Source of the DNA: Erysipelotrichaceae bacterium
GTDB taxonomy: Bacteria > Bacillota_I > Bacilli_A > Erysipelotrichales > Erysipelotrichaceae
Reading direction: 5' to 3'
Assembly (NCBI GenBank): GCA_012523895.1
Contig: JAAYSZ010000010.1
Span: forward strand, 1-64,000
Length of the DNA stretch: 64,000 nucleotides
Shown here: positions 25,919 through 35,670 of the stretch, piece after piece
Numbering within the stretch: the stretch's first letter is position 1
Layout: every line of letters starts with the position of its first letter
Notes under the pieces: generated by a model
The model's database searches: none
Told to the model about the DNA's origin: nothing
What the model saw: only the letters and a program-made list of their open reading frames with translations
Program-made: the position numbers and the translations under genes

Positions 25919-27394
25919 ATGCGTAAATTTGTAAGCACAAGAAATAAAGAAAATGTTGTTTTTTCAAAAGAGGCAATCATTTTAGGCCTCGCTAAAGATG
26001 GTGGCTTATATACACCAATTGATTTAAGTGATATCAAGATAGATTTAAACAAATGTTTATATTCAAATTATAAAGAACTTGCGACATACATACTTTCAAG
26101 TATTTTTAATGACTTTACTAGAGAAGAAATAAAATCATGTGTAACTCATGCATACACAAAATCTTTTAAAACAGATGAAATTACTCCATTAACTAAAATA
26201 GGTAAAGACTTTTTATTAGAACTTTATCATGGACCAACTTCCGCATTTAAAGATGTAGCTCTTACAATTCTTCCACATTTATTAAGTACTGCTTATAAAT
26301 CCTATGACAAAAATAAAAAAATCTATATTTTAACAGCTACTAGTGGTGATACAGGAAAAGCTGCACTAGAAGCATTTAAAAATGTAGAAAACACATATAT
26401 TACAGTATTTTATCCAAAAGATGGAGTAAGTGAAATTCAAGAAAAACAAATGAATACTACTACAGGAAATAATGTTGATGTAGTATCTATTGTAGGTAAC
26501 TTTGATGATTGCCAAAGACTAGTTAAAACAATATATGAAGATAAAGAAATTCATGATAATTATCAAAATGTACAATTATCAAGCGCCAATTCAATTAATA
26601 TTGGAAGACTTATGCCACAAGTAGTTTACTATTTTAAAGCATATAGTAACCTTGTAAAAAATAGATTTATTAAAATGAATGATAAAGTTAATTTTATTGT
26701 ACCTACTGGAAACTTTGGAGATATCCTTGCAGGATATATTGCAAAACTAATTGGATGTCCTATTAATAAATTAATATGTGCATCTAATAAAAATAATGTA
26801 TTAGTCGATTTTATTAATACAGGTGTTTACGATATAAATAGACAATTTTATACTACAATGTCTCCATCAATGGATATATTAATATCAAGTAATTTAGAAA
26901 GATTACTATTTATGTTAAGTGACTTTGATGATAAAAAAATCAAACAATATATGGACGATTTAAAAACAAAAGGTAAATATGAAATAGATAAAGAAACATT
27001 AGCTAAACTACAAGAATCATTTGTTGGTATTTATGTAAATGAAGAAGAATGTATAAAAGCAATGCATCAAGCATTCCATGAAAACAATAGATTAATCGAT
27101 CCTCATACTGCTATTGCATATCATGCTAGTCATAAATACATTGATAAACATAAAAATATTATTCTTGCTACAGCATCACCTTTTAAATTTTCTAACAGTG
27201 TATTTAGTTCTATAACTAAAACATTTGTAAAAAGTGAAATAGTCGCAATGAATGAACTATCTAAAATATCAAAAGAAGAAATACCTTTAAATTTAAAAAA
27301 TATAAACAAATTAGAAATATTACACAATAAAACTATCAACATTGATGAAGGAAGAGATTATGTAATTGAAAGGATAAAAGAATTAAATGATTAA
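25919..27394 (+). CDS. thrC: Threonine synthase
   Basis: PLP enzyme turning phosphohomoserine into threonine. The PLP lysine is Lys111 in HGPTSAFKD; the TATSGDTGKAALEAF phosphate loop is clear. At 491 aa it belongs to the longer threonine synthase group, with an N-terminal segment MRKFVSTRN typical of that group. Its last codons overlap the thrB start. It is transcribed divergently from hom-lysC-asd. Confidence 0.96.
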   Translation: MRKFVSTRNKENVVFSKEAIILGLAKDGGLYTPIDLSDIKIDLNKCLYSNYKELATYILSSIFNDFTREEIKSCVTHAYTKSFKTDEITPLTKIGKDFLLELYHGPTSAFKDVALTILPHLLSTAYKSYDKNKKIYILTATSGDTGKAALEAFKNVENTYITVFYPKDGVSEIQEKQMNTTTGNNVDVVSIVGNFDDCQRLVKTIYEDKEIHDNYQNVQLSSANSINIGRLMPQVVYYFKAYSNLVKNRFIKMNDKVNFIVPTGNFGDILAGYIAKLIGCPINKLICASNKNNVLVDFINTGVYDINRQFYTTMSPSMDILISSNLERLLFMLSDFDDKKIKQYMDDLKTKGKYEIDKETLAKLQESFVGIYVNEEECIKAMHQAFHENNRLIDPHTAIAYHASHKYIDKHKNIILATASPFKFSNSVFSSITKTFVKSEIVAMNELSKISKEEIPLNLKNINKLEILHNKTINIDEGRDYVIERIKELND

Positions 27395-28256
27395 GATTAA
27401 AGTTCCTGCAACTAGCGCAAACCTTGGAGTAGGTTTTGATACTTTAGGTATTGCGTTAAACATTTATAATGTTTTCTATGTAAAAGAAAGTGATTCATTA
27501 ATAATAGAAGGTGTAGATAAAAAATATCAAAACAGAGATAACCTATTTATGGTTGCTTTTGATAAGGTAAATGAAAAACTAAACACCTTTAAAAATATTC
27601 ACTTAAAAATAGAAACAAATATACCTATAGCTAGAGGTTTAGGTTCTAGTGCTTCTTTAATAGTGGCTGGTGCAACAGCTGCCAACTATTTAAATAATAA
27701 TAAACTTTCAACACAAGAAATATTTCAAATATGTACTTCTATTGAAGGACATCCTGACAATATAGCTCCTGCTTTATTTGGAGGCTTCACTTCTAGTTTT
27801 ATGCATAATAATATTCCTTATACTAAAAAAATAGATGTTCATAAGAAATATAAATTTACTGTTTTAATTCCTGATTTTGAAGTTTCAACTAATCAAGCTA
27901 GGTCAGTATTACCCTCTTCTTATTCAAGAGAAGATACTGTTTCTAACTTATCTAATATTATCAGTCTATGTTTATCATTAAATGATGGTGACGATAAAAT
28001 ATTGAAAATATCAAACAATGATAAAATACATGAACCTTATAGAAAAACATTAATTCCTGATTTTGATTTATTAAAGAAAGAATGTCTTAATAAAGGTGCA
28101 TATACATTTATGATAAGTGGATCAGGTTCTACTTGTTTAACAATATCTAATGATGATAACTTTTCTAAAAAAATAGATACTTCTAAATGTAAAAACAATT
28201 GGGAATTAATAGATTGTAAAATTCATAATTCTTTAGTTGAAGTGGAGGAGTTATAG
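27387..28256 (+). CDS. thrB: Homoserine kinase
   Basis: GHMP kinase phosphorylating homoserine. The N-terminal VPATSANLGVGFDTLG and the ATP motif PIARGLGSSASLI are diagnostic, and the C-terminal GSGSTC motif is present. 289 aa. It overlaps thrC by 8 nt and touches the ACT regulator gene. Confidence 0.97.
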   Translation: MIKIKVPATSANLGVGFDTLGIALNIYNVFYVKESDSLIIEGVDKKYQNRDNLFMVAFDKVNEKLNTFKNIHLKIETNIPIARGLGSSASLIVAGATAANYLNNNKLSTQEIFQICTSIEGHPDNIAPALFGGFTSSFMHNNIPYTKKIDVHKKYKFTVLIPDFEVSTNQARSVLPSSYSREDTVSNLSNIISLCLSLNDGDDKILKISNNDKIHEPYRKTLIPDFDLLKKECLNKGAYTFMISGSGSTCLTISNDDNFSKKIDTSKCKNNWELIDCKIHNSLVEVEEL

Positions 28257-28694
28257 ATGTCTAAAGATTATTTGATAGTACATAAAAAAGTATTGCCTGA
28301 TTACTTTATTAAGGTAATTGAAGTTAATCAAGCAATGAAAGAAAAAAAGTACCCAAATATTACTGAAGCTGTAAAAGCTGTAGGCATATCTAGGAGCACT
28401 TATTACAAATATAAGGATTATGTGTTTTTACCTGAAGAAAGCAAAATTACTAGAAAAGCAATTTTAAGCATAGATTTAGTTCATCATTCAGGAAGTTTAT
28501 CAAGTGTACTAAATGTTATTAAGAAAAATGAAATAAGTATCCTTACAATATCCCAATCTTTACCTGTACATGAAATCGCAAATGTAATAATATCAATAGA
28601 CATTACAGATATAAATATAAAGATGAGTGAATTGATTAAGGAACTTAATGTTTTAAAACAAGTAAAAGATATTAAATTAATCGCCTTTGAATAG
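28257..28694 (+). CDS. ACT-domain regulator of the PheB/ThrR (UPF0735) family
   Basis: A protein of 145 residues with an N-terminal helix-turn-helix-like part (about 30-60: NITEAVKAVGISRSTYYKYKD) and a C-terminal ACT domain (about 70-145). This is the PheB-type family; a Bacillus subtilis member is known, as I recall, as ThrR, a repressor of threonine biosynthesis genes. Its position as third gene of thrC-thrB, with a half-site array in the shared promoter region, suggests it is the local threonine-sensing repressor. The Shine-Dalgarno is GTGGAGGAG, and a terminator follows. Confidence 0.88.
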   Translation: MSKDYLIVHKKVLPDYFIKVIEVNQAMKEKKYPNITEAVKAVGISRSTYYKYKDYVFLPEESKITRKAILSIDLVHHSGSLSSVLNVIKKNEISILTISQSLPVHEIANVIISIDITDINIKMSELIKELNVLKQVKDIKLIAFE

Positions 28695-28708
28695 TGAAAT
28701 CACTATTC
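28689..28708 (+). terminator. Terminator of thrC-thrB-ACT operon
   Basis: The 8-bp stem GAATAGTG/CACTATTC with an AAAT loop is followed by eight T. It starts inside the stop of the ACT gene, and the stop codon of the convergent methyltransferase lies within its right arm. Confidence 0.9.
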
Positions 28709-29272
28709 TTTTTTTATGATTATTATTCCATCACCAATATCTTTATAATATTTTACATTATAATCACTATCTAACATTTCATCTCTAAATTTTTTGATTT
28801 TTCTTACTAATGCTCTAGTATTTCTATTATTTGTTAGATTTGGATTATCAACCATCCCATGAAAATTAATATTATCAAACACAAAATAACCTTTATCTAC
28901 ATTATTAAAAAACATTTCAAAATGTTTTTTATATTGAGCCTTAGGCCCATCTATAAACACAAGATCATATTTTTTATCACTATTAAACTTTAGTGCATCT
29001 AAATTATAAATATTTATTCTCTTATCTAAATTAAATTTATTAATATTATCTAATGCTAGTAGATATCTTTCTTTATCTAATTCAACAGTATCAATAAAAA
29101 TATCATCACTAACATTAGCCATCATAATAGAAGAAAAACCAATACCACTACCTATTTCTAAAATATTTTTAACATTATTTTCTTTAATAAAATCCACAAG
29201 AAAAGAAATACCTTCATCCATCATAATAGGTACATCATTTTCTTTCGCAAATTTTTTAATCATTTCAATCAT
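28703..29272 (-). CDS. SAM-dependent O-methyltransferase (YrrM/TrmR-like)
   Basis: Class I methyltransferase of the COMT type (189 aa). SAM motif I is ILEIGSGIGFSS, the acidic loop end is TVELDKERY, and the metal-type motif is DLVFIDGPKAQY with FDNINFHG. The related YrrM (TrmR) of Bacillus modifies tRNA wobble uridine; that assignment here is possible, not shown. Its start overlaps the stop of the PFL-family gene, and it ends in the terminator of the opposing threonine operon. Confidence 0.82.
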   Translation of the reverse strand: MIEMIKKFAKENDVPIMMDEGISFLVDFIKENNVKNILEIGSGIGFSSIMMANVSDDIFIDTVELDKERYLLALDNINKFNLDKRINIYNLDALKFNSDKKYDLVFIDGPKAQYKKHFEMFFNNVDKGYFVFDNINFHGMVDNPNLTNNRNTRALVRKIKKFRDEMLDSDYNVKYYKDIGDGIIIIKKE

Positions 29273-30627
29273 TAATTTTTCAAACTTTGCATTGGTGCAG
29301 GAATTTTCCCACCCCTATTAATCATATCACTACAAGAAAACTTAGAAACATTCATAATAGGTCCAGTTCCAAGTAATCCTCCAAACTCCAACACATCTCC
29401 TTTTTGATCTATTGCAGGAATTATCCTAACTGCAGTTGTTTTATTATTAACCATACCTATAGCGGCTTCATCCGCAATAATTCCAGAAATAGTTTCACTA
29501 CTTGTATCACCAGGTACAACAATCATATCTAGACCAACTGAACAAACAGCCGTCATTGCTTCAAGCTTTTCTAAATTTAATGAACCTGCATTAACTGCCT
29601 CAATCATACCTGCATCTTCTGATACAGGAATAAAAGCACCACTAAGCCCACCAACAGAAGAGCTAGCCATAACTCCACCTTTTTTAACTGCATCATTAAG
29701 CATTGCAAGACATGCTGTACTACCAGGTCCTCCACATTTTTCTAAACCCATCTCTTCAAGAATATAAGCTACTGAATCACCTACTGCAGGAGTAGGCGCT
29801 AAAGATAAATCTACTATTCCAAAAGGAACATTCAATCTTTCACTAGCTATACTTCCAACTAACTGTCCCATTCTTGTAATCTTAAATGCAGTCTTTTTAA
29901 TAATCTCCGCAAGCTCATTCATACTCTTATCTTTACCAGCATCTTTAATCGCATTTCTTACAACATTAGGACCACTAACACCAACATTTAATACAACTTC
30001 TGGCTCACTTATTCCATGAAATGCTCCTGCCATAAAAGGATTATCTTCTACCGCATTACAAAACACTACTAATTTTGTAGCACCAATACATGCTCTATCT
30101 TTTGTAAGATTGGCAGTTTCTACAATAACTTCTCCCATCTTTTTAACCGCATCCATATTAATGCCTGCTTTAGTAGAACCAATGTTAACACTACTACAAA
30201 CAATGTCTGTAACACTTAACGCCTTAGGAATCGACTCTATAAGCTCTTTCTCGCCCTTTGTAATACCTTTTTGAACTAATGCACTATATCCACCAATAAA
30301 GTCCACACCGACCTTCTTAGCAGCCTTATCAAGTGCAACAGCATACTTAACACAATCTCCACCACTAACACTTTGTAATAAGCTAATAGGTGTTACAGAA
30401 ATTCTTTTATTTATAATAGGAATTCCATATTCCTTAGATATATCATTACCAACCTTAACTAAATCTCTTGCATATCTAACAATCTTTTCATAAACTTTAT
30501 CACATGCTTTATCAATATCTGTATCAGCACAATCTAATAAAGAAATTCCCATTGTAATAGTTCTAATATCAAGGTTTTGTTCCTCAATCATTTTTATTGT
30601 TTCTAAAATATCGTTTTTATTAATCAT
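29272..30627 (-). CDS. PFL family protein (UPF0210/DUF711)
   Basis: Conserved protein of 451 residues of the DUF711 family, whose members look like pyruvate formate-lyase-type barrels but lack known activity. Landmarks are [14 protein letters not shown] near the N-terminus and [12 protein letters not shown] late. Its partner, a small ACT protein, is directly upstream, the usual pairing for this family. The ATG has AGGTGATTAC in front. Function unknown. Confidence 0.9.
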   Translation of the reverse strand: MINKNDILETIKMIEEQNLDIRTITMGISLLDCADTDIDKACDKVYEKIVRYARDLVKVGNDISKEYGIPIINKRISVTPISLLQSVSGGDCVKYAVALDKAAKKVGVDFIGGYSALVQKGITKGEKELIESIPKALSVTDIVCSSVNIGSTKAGINMDAVKKMGEVIVETANLTKDRACIGATKLVVFCNAVEDNPFMAGAFHGISEPEVVLNVGVSGPNVVRNAIKDAGKDKSMNELAEIIKKTAFKITRMGQLVGSIASERLNVPFGIVDLSLAPTPAVGDSVAYILEEMGLEKCGGPGSTACLAMLNDAVKKGGVMASSSVGGLSGAFIPVSEDAGMIEAVNAGSLNLEKLEAMTAVCSVGLDMIVVPGDTSSETISGIIADEAAIGMVNNKTTAVRIIPAIDQKGDVLEFGGLLGTGPIMNVSKFSCSDMINRGGKIPAPMQSLKN

Positions 30628-30635
30628 GTAATCAC

Positions 30636-30905
30636 CTATATCTTATGCATCGCATTAAAAATGTCTTCATGCATCACATTTATTGATAAACCTTCTTTTT
30701 CACCCATAACTTTCATATAATCCACAAACTCTTTAAATTCATCACCATTTTTATCTAGTTCAGTAATCATAATCATAGTAAATAATTCTTGTAAAACAGT
30801 CTGTGAAATATCAACTATATTCACATTTCTTTTTGCACACTCAGTTGAAACAAGTGCCATAATTCCTGGTCTATCTTTTCCTACTACTGAAATAATCGCT
30901 CTCAT
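30636..30905 (-). CDS. ACT-domain protein (UPF0237)
   Basis: A single ACT domain of 89 residues opening with [19 protein letters not shown], the GcvR-like/UPF0237 pattern. It is almost always found beside the PFL/DUF711 gene, as here (8 nt apart), and may sense an amino acid for it. Its start lies one nucleotide beyond the stop of the upstream lipoprotein gene. Confidence 0.92.
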   Translation of the reverse strand: MRAIISVVGKDRPGIMALVSTECAKRNVNIVDISQTVLQELFTMIMITELDKNGDEFKEFVDYMKVMGEKEGLSINVMHEDIFNAMHKI

Positions 30906-30906
30906 T

Positions 30907-31965
30907 TTATTCTCCCACTTTCAACAATGATTCTATTGTTTCATCAATTTGTATTAATTCTACTTCTAAGTAACCTTTTGTAATTTTAATGTTTTCTAAA
31001 TCATCTTCACTACATATTCCAAAACTAGAATCCTTTTTAAAATCAAATGTACATTTACCATATGTACCAAGTTCATTTACCCAATTATAAGTATAAGATT
31101 CACTACCTATCTTATAAGTAAAATTATTTAAATCAAAATCAAATATATATGTTTCATTTTCATTAAATATTAATTCATATTTATTACCTTTTTGAATATA
31201 ACTTAACTCATTAACTAATTTTTCTTTTAATGGTAATTCTTCTTTTATTTCACCACTAATTAATTTATATTCATCCACATTAGGTAATTTTAAACTTTCA
31301 TTTCCATAACTAGTAAACGTAGTAACTGTTTTACTATAAACATTTATAGATGTTTTACCCTTATATGAATATTCAATAATAGTCTCTTCTTCAACAACCT
31401 TATCATTAACCTTTAATTTAAAAACATATGGCTTATATTTAATATCATCTATTGCTAGTCCAAACTCCATTGCATAAATACTATATAATTCTTCTTGTTT
31501 TTCCTGTGAATAAATTATATCTAAAATATAATAATCACCACTTTTTTTCATAGTTACTTTTTCAACTCCATCTTTAATTATTGAAGAGTTGATACTTATA
31601 AGCTTATTAATTTCACTTCCTTCAACAATGTATTTACCATATTCATTATCAATATAATAAAGTCCATCTTTATAATAATGTTCTTCTACTACATCATCAC
31701 CCAAAGAAGAAGTTGTTTTTATATTAGAATAAGCAATATTTCCATCTGTCTTATAAACTTCATTAACCTCAGAATCAATTTCTTCTTTAACACCATCAAC
31801 TTCAACAACATATTTATTACTTGTAACACTAGTAGTACTATAGTTATTGATTCCATCCATATTATCTAAAACTTCGTTAAATTTTGCAGTACCATCATTA
31901 CTACATCCAAATAACAACAATAATATAAGTAATATTAATATTTTTTTAATTTTCGCCTGTATCAT
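30907..31965 (-). CDS. Hypothetical lipoprotein
   Basis: Secreted lipoprotein with basic start, hydrophobic core and lipobox LLFG-Cys21. The mature part (about 330 residues) is acidic and rich in beta strands, with repeated VxxNxY-like segments in residues 40-220 (a LolA/YceI-like or DUF-type fold is conceivable). Function not recognised. The first 20 nt overlap the GH43-like gene, so it is translated by coupling. Two surface lipoproteins in a row point to an envelope role for this operon. Confidence 0.75.
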   Translation of the reverse strand: MIQAKIKKILILLILLLLFGCSNDGTAKFNEVLDNMDGINNYSTTSVTSNKYVVEVDGVKEEIDSEVNEVYKTDGNIAYSNIKTTSSLGDDVVEEHYYKDGLYYIDNEYGKYIVEGSEINKLISINSSIIKDGVEKVTMKKSGDYYILDIIYSQEKQEELYSIYAMEFGLAIDDIKYKPYVFKLKVNDKVVEEETIIEYSYKGKTSINVYSKTVTTFTSYGNESLKLPNVDEYKLISGEIKEELPLKEKLVNELSYIQKGNKYELIFNENETYIFDFDLNNFTYKIGSESYTYNWVNELGTYGKCTFDFKKDSSFGICSEDDLENIKITKGYLEVELIQIDETIESLLKVGE

Positions 31966-33169
31966 AATGTTCTTTTAACCTTTCATATTCTTTCCATGTT
32001 AATGGTATTGCACTACCATGTTTTATACTTTCTATTGAACTAATAATATCTTCATCTTTAACTTCAATAAATTCATTAGTATTAATAGCTAATGTTTTAT
32101 AAGCCTTAAATTTATTTCTTGTATAATCATCATAATAAACAATATATTCATAACCACTTTTTATAATAAATGGTCCTTCACTTTGGTGTCCACTAAAGAA
32201 ATCCAAATTAAAATGTTCAAAGTTTCTATAATCTGTATCACTATATCCAATAAATAGTTGAGAATACTTTTCCATTGGTTTTCTTTCATCTTTTAAAACA
32301 ATAGAATACTCAGCCCCTACTTTTAAAATAGTACCATCAATTACAGGAAATCCTACATCAACTAATACACTAGGATAACTAATATCATTTAAATCATTAC
32401 TATAGCTATAAAACATATTTTGATCATTTGGACTACTCCAAACAATAACATATTTATTAAATCTTCTATCATAAAATCCTTCAGGAGCCCATGCTTGAGT
32501 TTCACTCATAGAACCATCTTTACTTGTATTCAATTTAATTAATCTTTCATTTTCAAAATCTTTAAAATTAAATGTATCAAATGCAAATATATCAGGATTA
32601 TCAAATCCTTCAGTAGCAACTAAAGTAAACTCTCCATTTTTCTTTCTAATAAAACTAGGATCTCTTAACCTTCTTGTTCCAATACTTGCACTTAAAACAG
32701 GTTTTTGAAAATTAATGTCATACCATAAAAATCCATCATAACTCCAAGCATAGAATAACTTTTCATTTTTAAGACCATCACCTACAAAATAAGTAATTAA
32801 ATAACCAACATAAGGATCAATTAATTCTATATCATCAAATACATAACTAGTATCATTTAAATAAGCTCTTAAAGATATATTTTCATATTCATTAGAAACT
32901 TCATTCTTATATATAATATTATTTTCTATTTTTGCATTACCACTTTCAACAACCCAAGTAATATCCTTACCATTATAATGAGGAAGAAGACTAGTTCCAT
33001 CATTAATAAAACTATCTAGATATCTATCTATAAATTCTTCATATTCATCAGCATATATCTTTTCATTTACTTCAATATCACTAGGATAAACCATAGGTCC
33101 TTCTATATATTTATCTTTACATCCCATAATTAATATTAAAACAAATAAAATAAGTACTAATTTCTTCAT
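31946..33169 (-). CDS. Glycoside hydrolase family 43-like five-bladed propeller lipoprotein
   Basis: Lipoprotein (lipobox LIMG-Cys17) of 407 residues whose mature part has the repeated strand pattern of a GH43/GH32/GH68 propeller. Examples are FYAWSYDGFLWYD, RLRDPSFIRKKNGEF, AWAPEGFYDRRFNKYVIVW and SEGPFIIKSGYEYIVYYDD. The segments RDPS, APE and EGP are where these enzymes carry catalytic Asp/Glu. A role in arabino- or xylo-oligosaccharide cleavage at the cell surface is inferred. The start MKKLVLIL is preferred over an upstream GTG-type start (33193). No Shine-Dalgarno is seen. Confidence 0.75.
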   Translation of the reverse strand: MKKLVLILFVLILIMGCKDKYIEGPMVYPSDIEVNEKIYADEYEEFIDRYLDSFINDGTSLLPHYNGKDITWVVESGNAKIENNIIYKNEVSNEYENISLRAYLNDTSYVFDDIELIDPYVGYLITYFVGDGLKNEKLFYAWSYDGFLWYDINFQKPVLSASIGTRRLRDPSFIRKKNGEFTLVATEGFDNPDIFAFDTFNFKDFENERLIKLNTSKDGSMSETQAWAPEGFYDRRFNKYVIVWSSPNDQNMFYSYSNDLNDISYPSVLVDVGFPVIDGTILKVGAEYSIVLKDERKPMEKYSQLFIGYSDTDYRNFEHFNLDFFSGHQSEGPFIIKSGYEYIVYYDDYTRNKFKAYKTLAINTNEFIEVKDEDIISSIESIKHGSAIPLTWKEYERLKEHYDTGEN

Positions 33170-33176
33170 ACATGTA

Positions 33177-33182
33177 ATTATA
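33177..33182 (-). promoter_or_regulatory. -10 box next to the GH43-like start
   Basis: TATAAT on the minus strand ends 7 nt before the ATG at 33169, so transcription would start at or beside the initiation codon, giving a leaderless message. The -35 region is only TTTAAT-like. Confidence 0.4.
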
Positions 33183-33214
33183 CATATAAACAAAATAAAA
33201 TTAAAACATAAAAA

Positions 33215-33245
33215 AAGTATAAGCTAACATTTTCAGCTTATACTT
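33215..33245 (-). terminator. Terminator of the uxuA operon
   Basis: The 11-bp perfect stem AAGTATAAGCT/AGCTTATACTT with a 9-nt loop is followed by a T-run on the minus strand. It is 7 nt past the uxuA stop. Confidence 0.9.
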
Positions 33246-33251
33246 ATTTTT

Positions 33252-34325
33252 TTATTCTTTTTCTTTTTTACATTTTGTAATAGCTTCATGTAAACCTTGT
33301 AGGTATGTAAATCCTAAAGCTCTATCATATAAACCATATCCAGGCATTGCTACTTCATCCCAAATAGCTCTACCATGGTCTGGACGAATAACCCCATCAA
33401 ATCCAATATCAACTAAAGCTTTCATTAATTCATACATATCTAATGATCCATCAAGACTTAAATGTGCACATTCTCTAAATTTATCTTTACCTAAGAATTC
33501 AACATTTCTTAAGTGAACAAAATGAATTCTATCACCTAATTCACGAATCATTTGTGCAACATCACAATCAGGATTAGCTCCTACAGAACCAGTACATAAT
33601 GTAATTCCATTATAAGGAGAATCTACAATTTCCATAATTCTCTTATAATCTTCTAGATTCTTTGTAATTCTTGGTAATCCAAAAATTTCCCAAGGTGGAT
33701 CATCTGGGTGAATACCTAATTTAACATCAACTTCTTCACAAACAGGAATAACTCTTTTTAAGAAATAAGCTAAGTTATTAAATAAATCTTCTCTAGTCAT
33801 TCCTTCATACATTTTCATTAAATTATTAAATTCTTTAAATCTTTCTTCTTCCCAACCAGATAAATTAAACCCACCAGATTGGCTCTTAATTAATTGAAAC
33901 ATTTCACTAGCTTGCATATTATCAACAACTGATTGATCAAAAACTAATGAATAAGTTCCATCTGGATTTTCATATTTTAAATGAGTTTTTGCCCATCCAA
34001 AAATAGGTTTAAAACTATAAACTACAAGCTTAATTCCACATGCGCCTATATTACGAATAGTTTGAATATAGTTATCAATATAATGATTACGTTCTTCTGT
34101 ACCTGCTTTAATAGCATCACAAACTGCAACACTTTCGATTGCAAGAAGTTCTAATCTTTCTTTTTCAATTGATTCTTTAAAAGCTTGAATTTCTTCAATA
34201 GGCCAAACTTCTCCTGGAAGTTTACCTAATAATGTTCCAACAACACCATCGCATCCTGGAACATGGCGAAAATGATGTAAAGGAATGGTATCTTTTGCAC
34301 CATACCATCTAAAGCCCCATTTCAT
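33252..34325 (-). CDS. uxuA: Mannonate dehydratase
   Basis: Dehydrates D-mannonate to 2-keto-3-deoxygluconate. Family landmarks are MKWGFRWYG, RHVPGCDGVVGTLLG, ACGIKLVVYSFKPIFGWAKT, LGIHPDDPPWEIFGLPRI and VIRPDHGR. Length 357 aa is as expected. Last gene of a mannose-family PTS operon, 13 nt after EIIA, and no uxaC or uxaB is nearby. Since PTS transport phosphorylates its sugar, either the substrate here is a phosphorylated acid or the enzyme acts after dephosphorylation. Confidence 0.95.
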   Translation of the reverse strand: MKWGFRWYGAKDTIPLHHFRHVPGCDGVVGTLLGKLPGEVWPIEEIQAFKESIEKERLELLAIESVAVCDAIKAGTEERNHYIDNYIQTIRNIGACGIKLVVYSFKPIFGWAKTHLKYENPDGTYSLVFDQSVVDNMQASEMFQLIKSQSGGFNLSGWEEERFKEFNNLMKMYEGMTREDLFNNLAYFLKRVIPVCEEVDVKLGIHPDDPPWEIFGLPRITKNLEDYKRIMEIVDSPYNGITLCTGSVGANPDCDVAQMIRELGDRIHFVHLRNVEFLGKDKFRECAHLSLDGSLDMYELMKALVDIGFDGVIRPDHGRAIWDEVAMPGYGLYDRALGFTYLQGLHEAITKCKKEKE

Positions 34326-34338
34326 AATTTATTTCCTC

Positions 34339-34779
34339 CTAGAAATCATCGTCATCATCGTCGCCAGCATCAGAGATATGCCATGTATCTACACAAGTTC
34401 TACCTTGCTCTTTAATTGCTTCAACAGCTTCTGCTATTGGAGTATTTAATAGTTGAGCATTAATTGTTTCTAGTAAAACTGGTAAACTAACACCACCAAC
34501 GATATAAACATTTTCTTGAAGTTCAGGTTCTAATTGACTAATTGCTAATACTGATTGGTTATATGGACTAGCACTTACAAGGTCAACAAGAACAACAACT
34601 CCTTGTCCTTTATTTACATCTAAAATTGCTTGTTTAATGTTTGCACCTAATTCTTCAATTGGATCACCTGCATGTAAGCTTACAGCAACCATATTTTCTG
34701 TATTTCCCATGATTACTTCAGCAGCATCTTTTAATCCAGAACTAAATTTTCCGTGTGTAGCTATAACGATTCCTAACAT
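34339..34779 (-). CDS. PTS mannose-family EIIA component with Asp-rich tail
   Basis: Free EIIA domain (146 aa) with active His9 in IVIATHGKFS and the conserved VVVLVDLVSASPYN loop. It ends in GDDDDDDF, a tail absent from the EIIA at 1767; the EIIC of the same operon ends similarly in DDDYDDGF. The Shine-Dalgarno is AAGGAGGAA. It is separated from EIIB by the M28-like gene. Confidence 0.92.
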   Translation of the reverse strand: MLGIVIATHGKFSSGLKDAAEVIMGNTENMVAVSLHAGDPIEELGANIKQAILDVNKGQGVVVLVDLVSASPYNQSVLAISQLEPELQENVYIVGGVSLPVLLETINAQLLNTPIAEAVEAIKEQGRTCVDTWHISDAGDDDDDDF

Positions 34780-34790
34780 TTTATTCCTCC

Positions 34791-35651
34791 TTACATAATT
34801 TCTTTTAATATTTCAATTGTTTTATTAAATTGTGTATAATTAATCTCTTTTTCATTTAATTTCTCTTTATCTAAATAAAATTCTTCATTTCTTTCTCCAC
34901 AAAATATGTAATTATGTTCATCTTTTGATGGATAATACATTACGCCTTTTATTTTATTTTTAAATAAATTTCCTACAACATTTAATGATGCATCAGCGCC
35001 AATACAATCTAAGAATATAAATTTTGCATTCTTTTTAGTCGCTCTTTTTATTACTTCAAATCCTTTTTCTCCATAACTTCCTTCATCATAAAATGCATAA
35101 GCTACCCTATTACTTTTATTTTCTTTAATCAATTTTAACATTAATAATATTGATGATGTATTTCTAATTAAGTTATTAAAATTAAAATAACCTTTTGATA
35201 ATCTAGCTAATACAAGAAAATAAATCAAATAAAATATAACAACAAATAAATTTGTAAAAGATATTAATTCAATTTTTGATAAAAAGCTATTTATATACAC
35301 AAATGTTACTAATATACCTAATAATATCCAAATAATCGAGGCAAAAAGGACCGCTTTCATTGTTTGTTTACCTTGTTTTTCTCGATTAAATAAAATATAA
35401 TCACCAAAATGAGCTGGAGGCGTATCATAATAAGCACATATTATATAATCAGCACTTTTAATATTCCCTACATAAATATTACGTGAATTATATTTTTTAT
35501 TTGTCTTATATTCTATAACTTTAATATCATCACGTATTAAAGATATATCATGCACAAAAGCATTTAAGAATTTCTTTTTTTGCTTATCAGTATATCTGAA
35601 ACGAAACATAATAGAATATCTAAATAGCCAATCTTTAAATAAATCTTCCAT
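34791..35651 (-). CDS. Membrane M28-like protein, probably inactive
   Basis: A protein of 286 residues inside the PTS operon. The pieces ICAYYDTPP (71-79), YAFYDEGSYGEKGFE and KFIFLDCIGADASL align by eye with the zinc-peptidase M28 motifs AHYDTP, FxxEExGLxGS and NLDMIG. The first zinc His is Tyr74, and the acidic pair is altered. Two membrane segments (about 101-122 and 130-152) are inserted between these pieces. It may be a regulatory or binding protein. The start at 35651 has AGGGGGTTGT upstream; the longer reading to 35684 would run through a hairpin. Confidence 0.6.
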   Translation of the reverse strand: MEDLFKDWLFRYSIMFRFRYTDKQKKKFLNAFVHDISLIRDDIKVIEYKTNKKYNSRNIYVGNIKSADYIICAYYDTPPAHFGDYILFNREKQGKQTMKAVLFASIIWILLGILVTFVYINSFLSKIELISFTNLFVVIFYLIYFLVLARLSKGYFNFNNLIRNTSSILLMLKLIKENKSNRVAYAFYDEGSYGEKGFEVIKRATKKNAKFIFLDCIGADASLNVVGNLFKNKIKGVMYYPSKDEHNYIFCGERNEEFYLDKEKLNEKEINYTQFNKTIEILKEIM

Positions 35652-35670
35652 ACAACCCCCTAAAGCTAGA

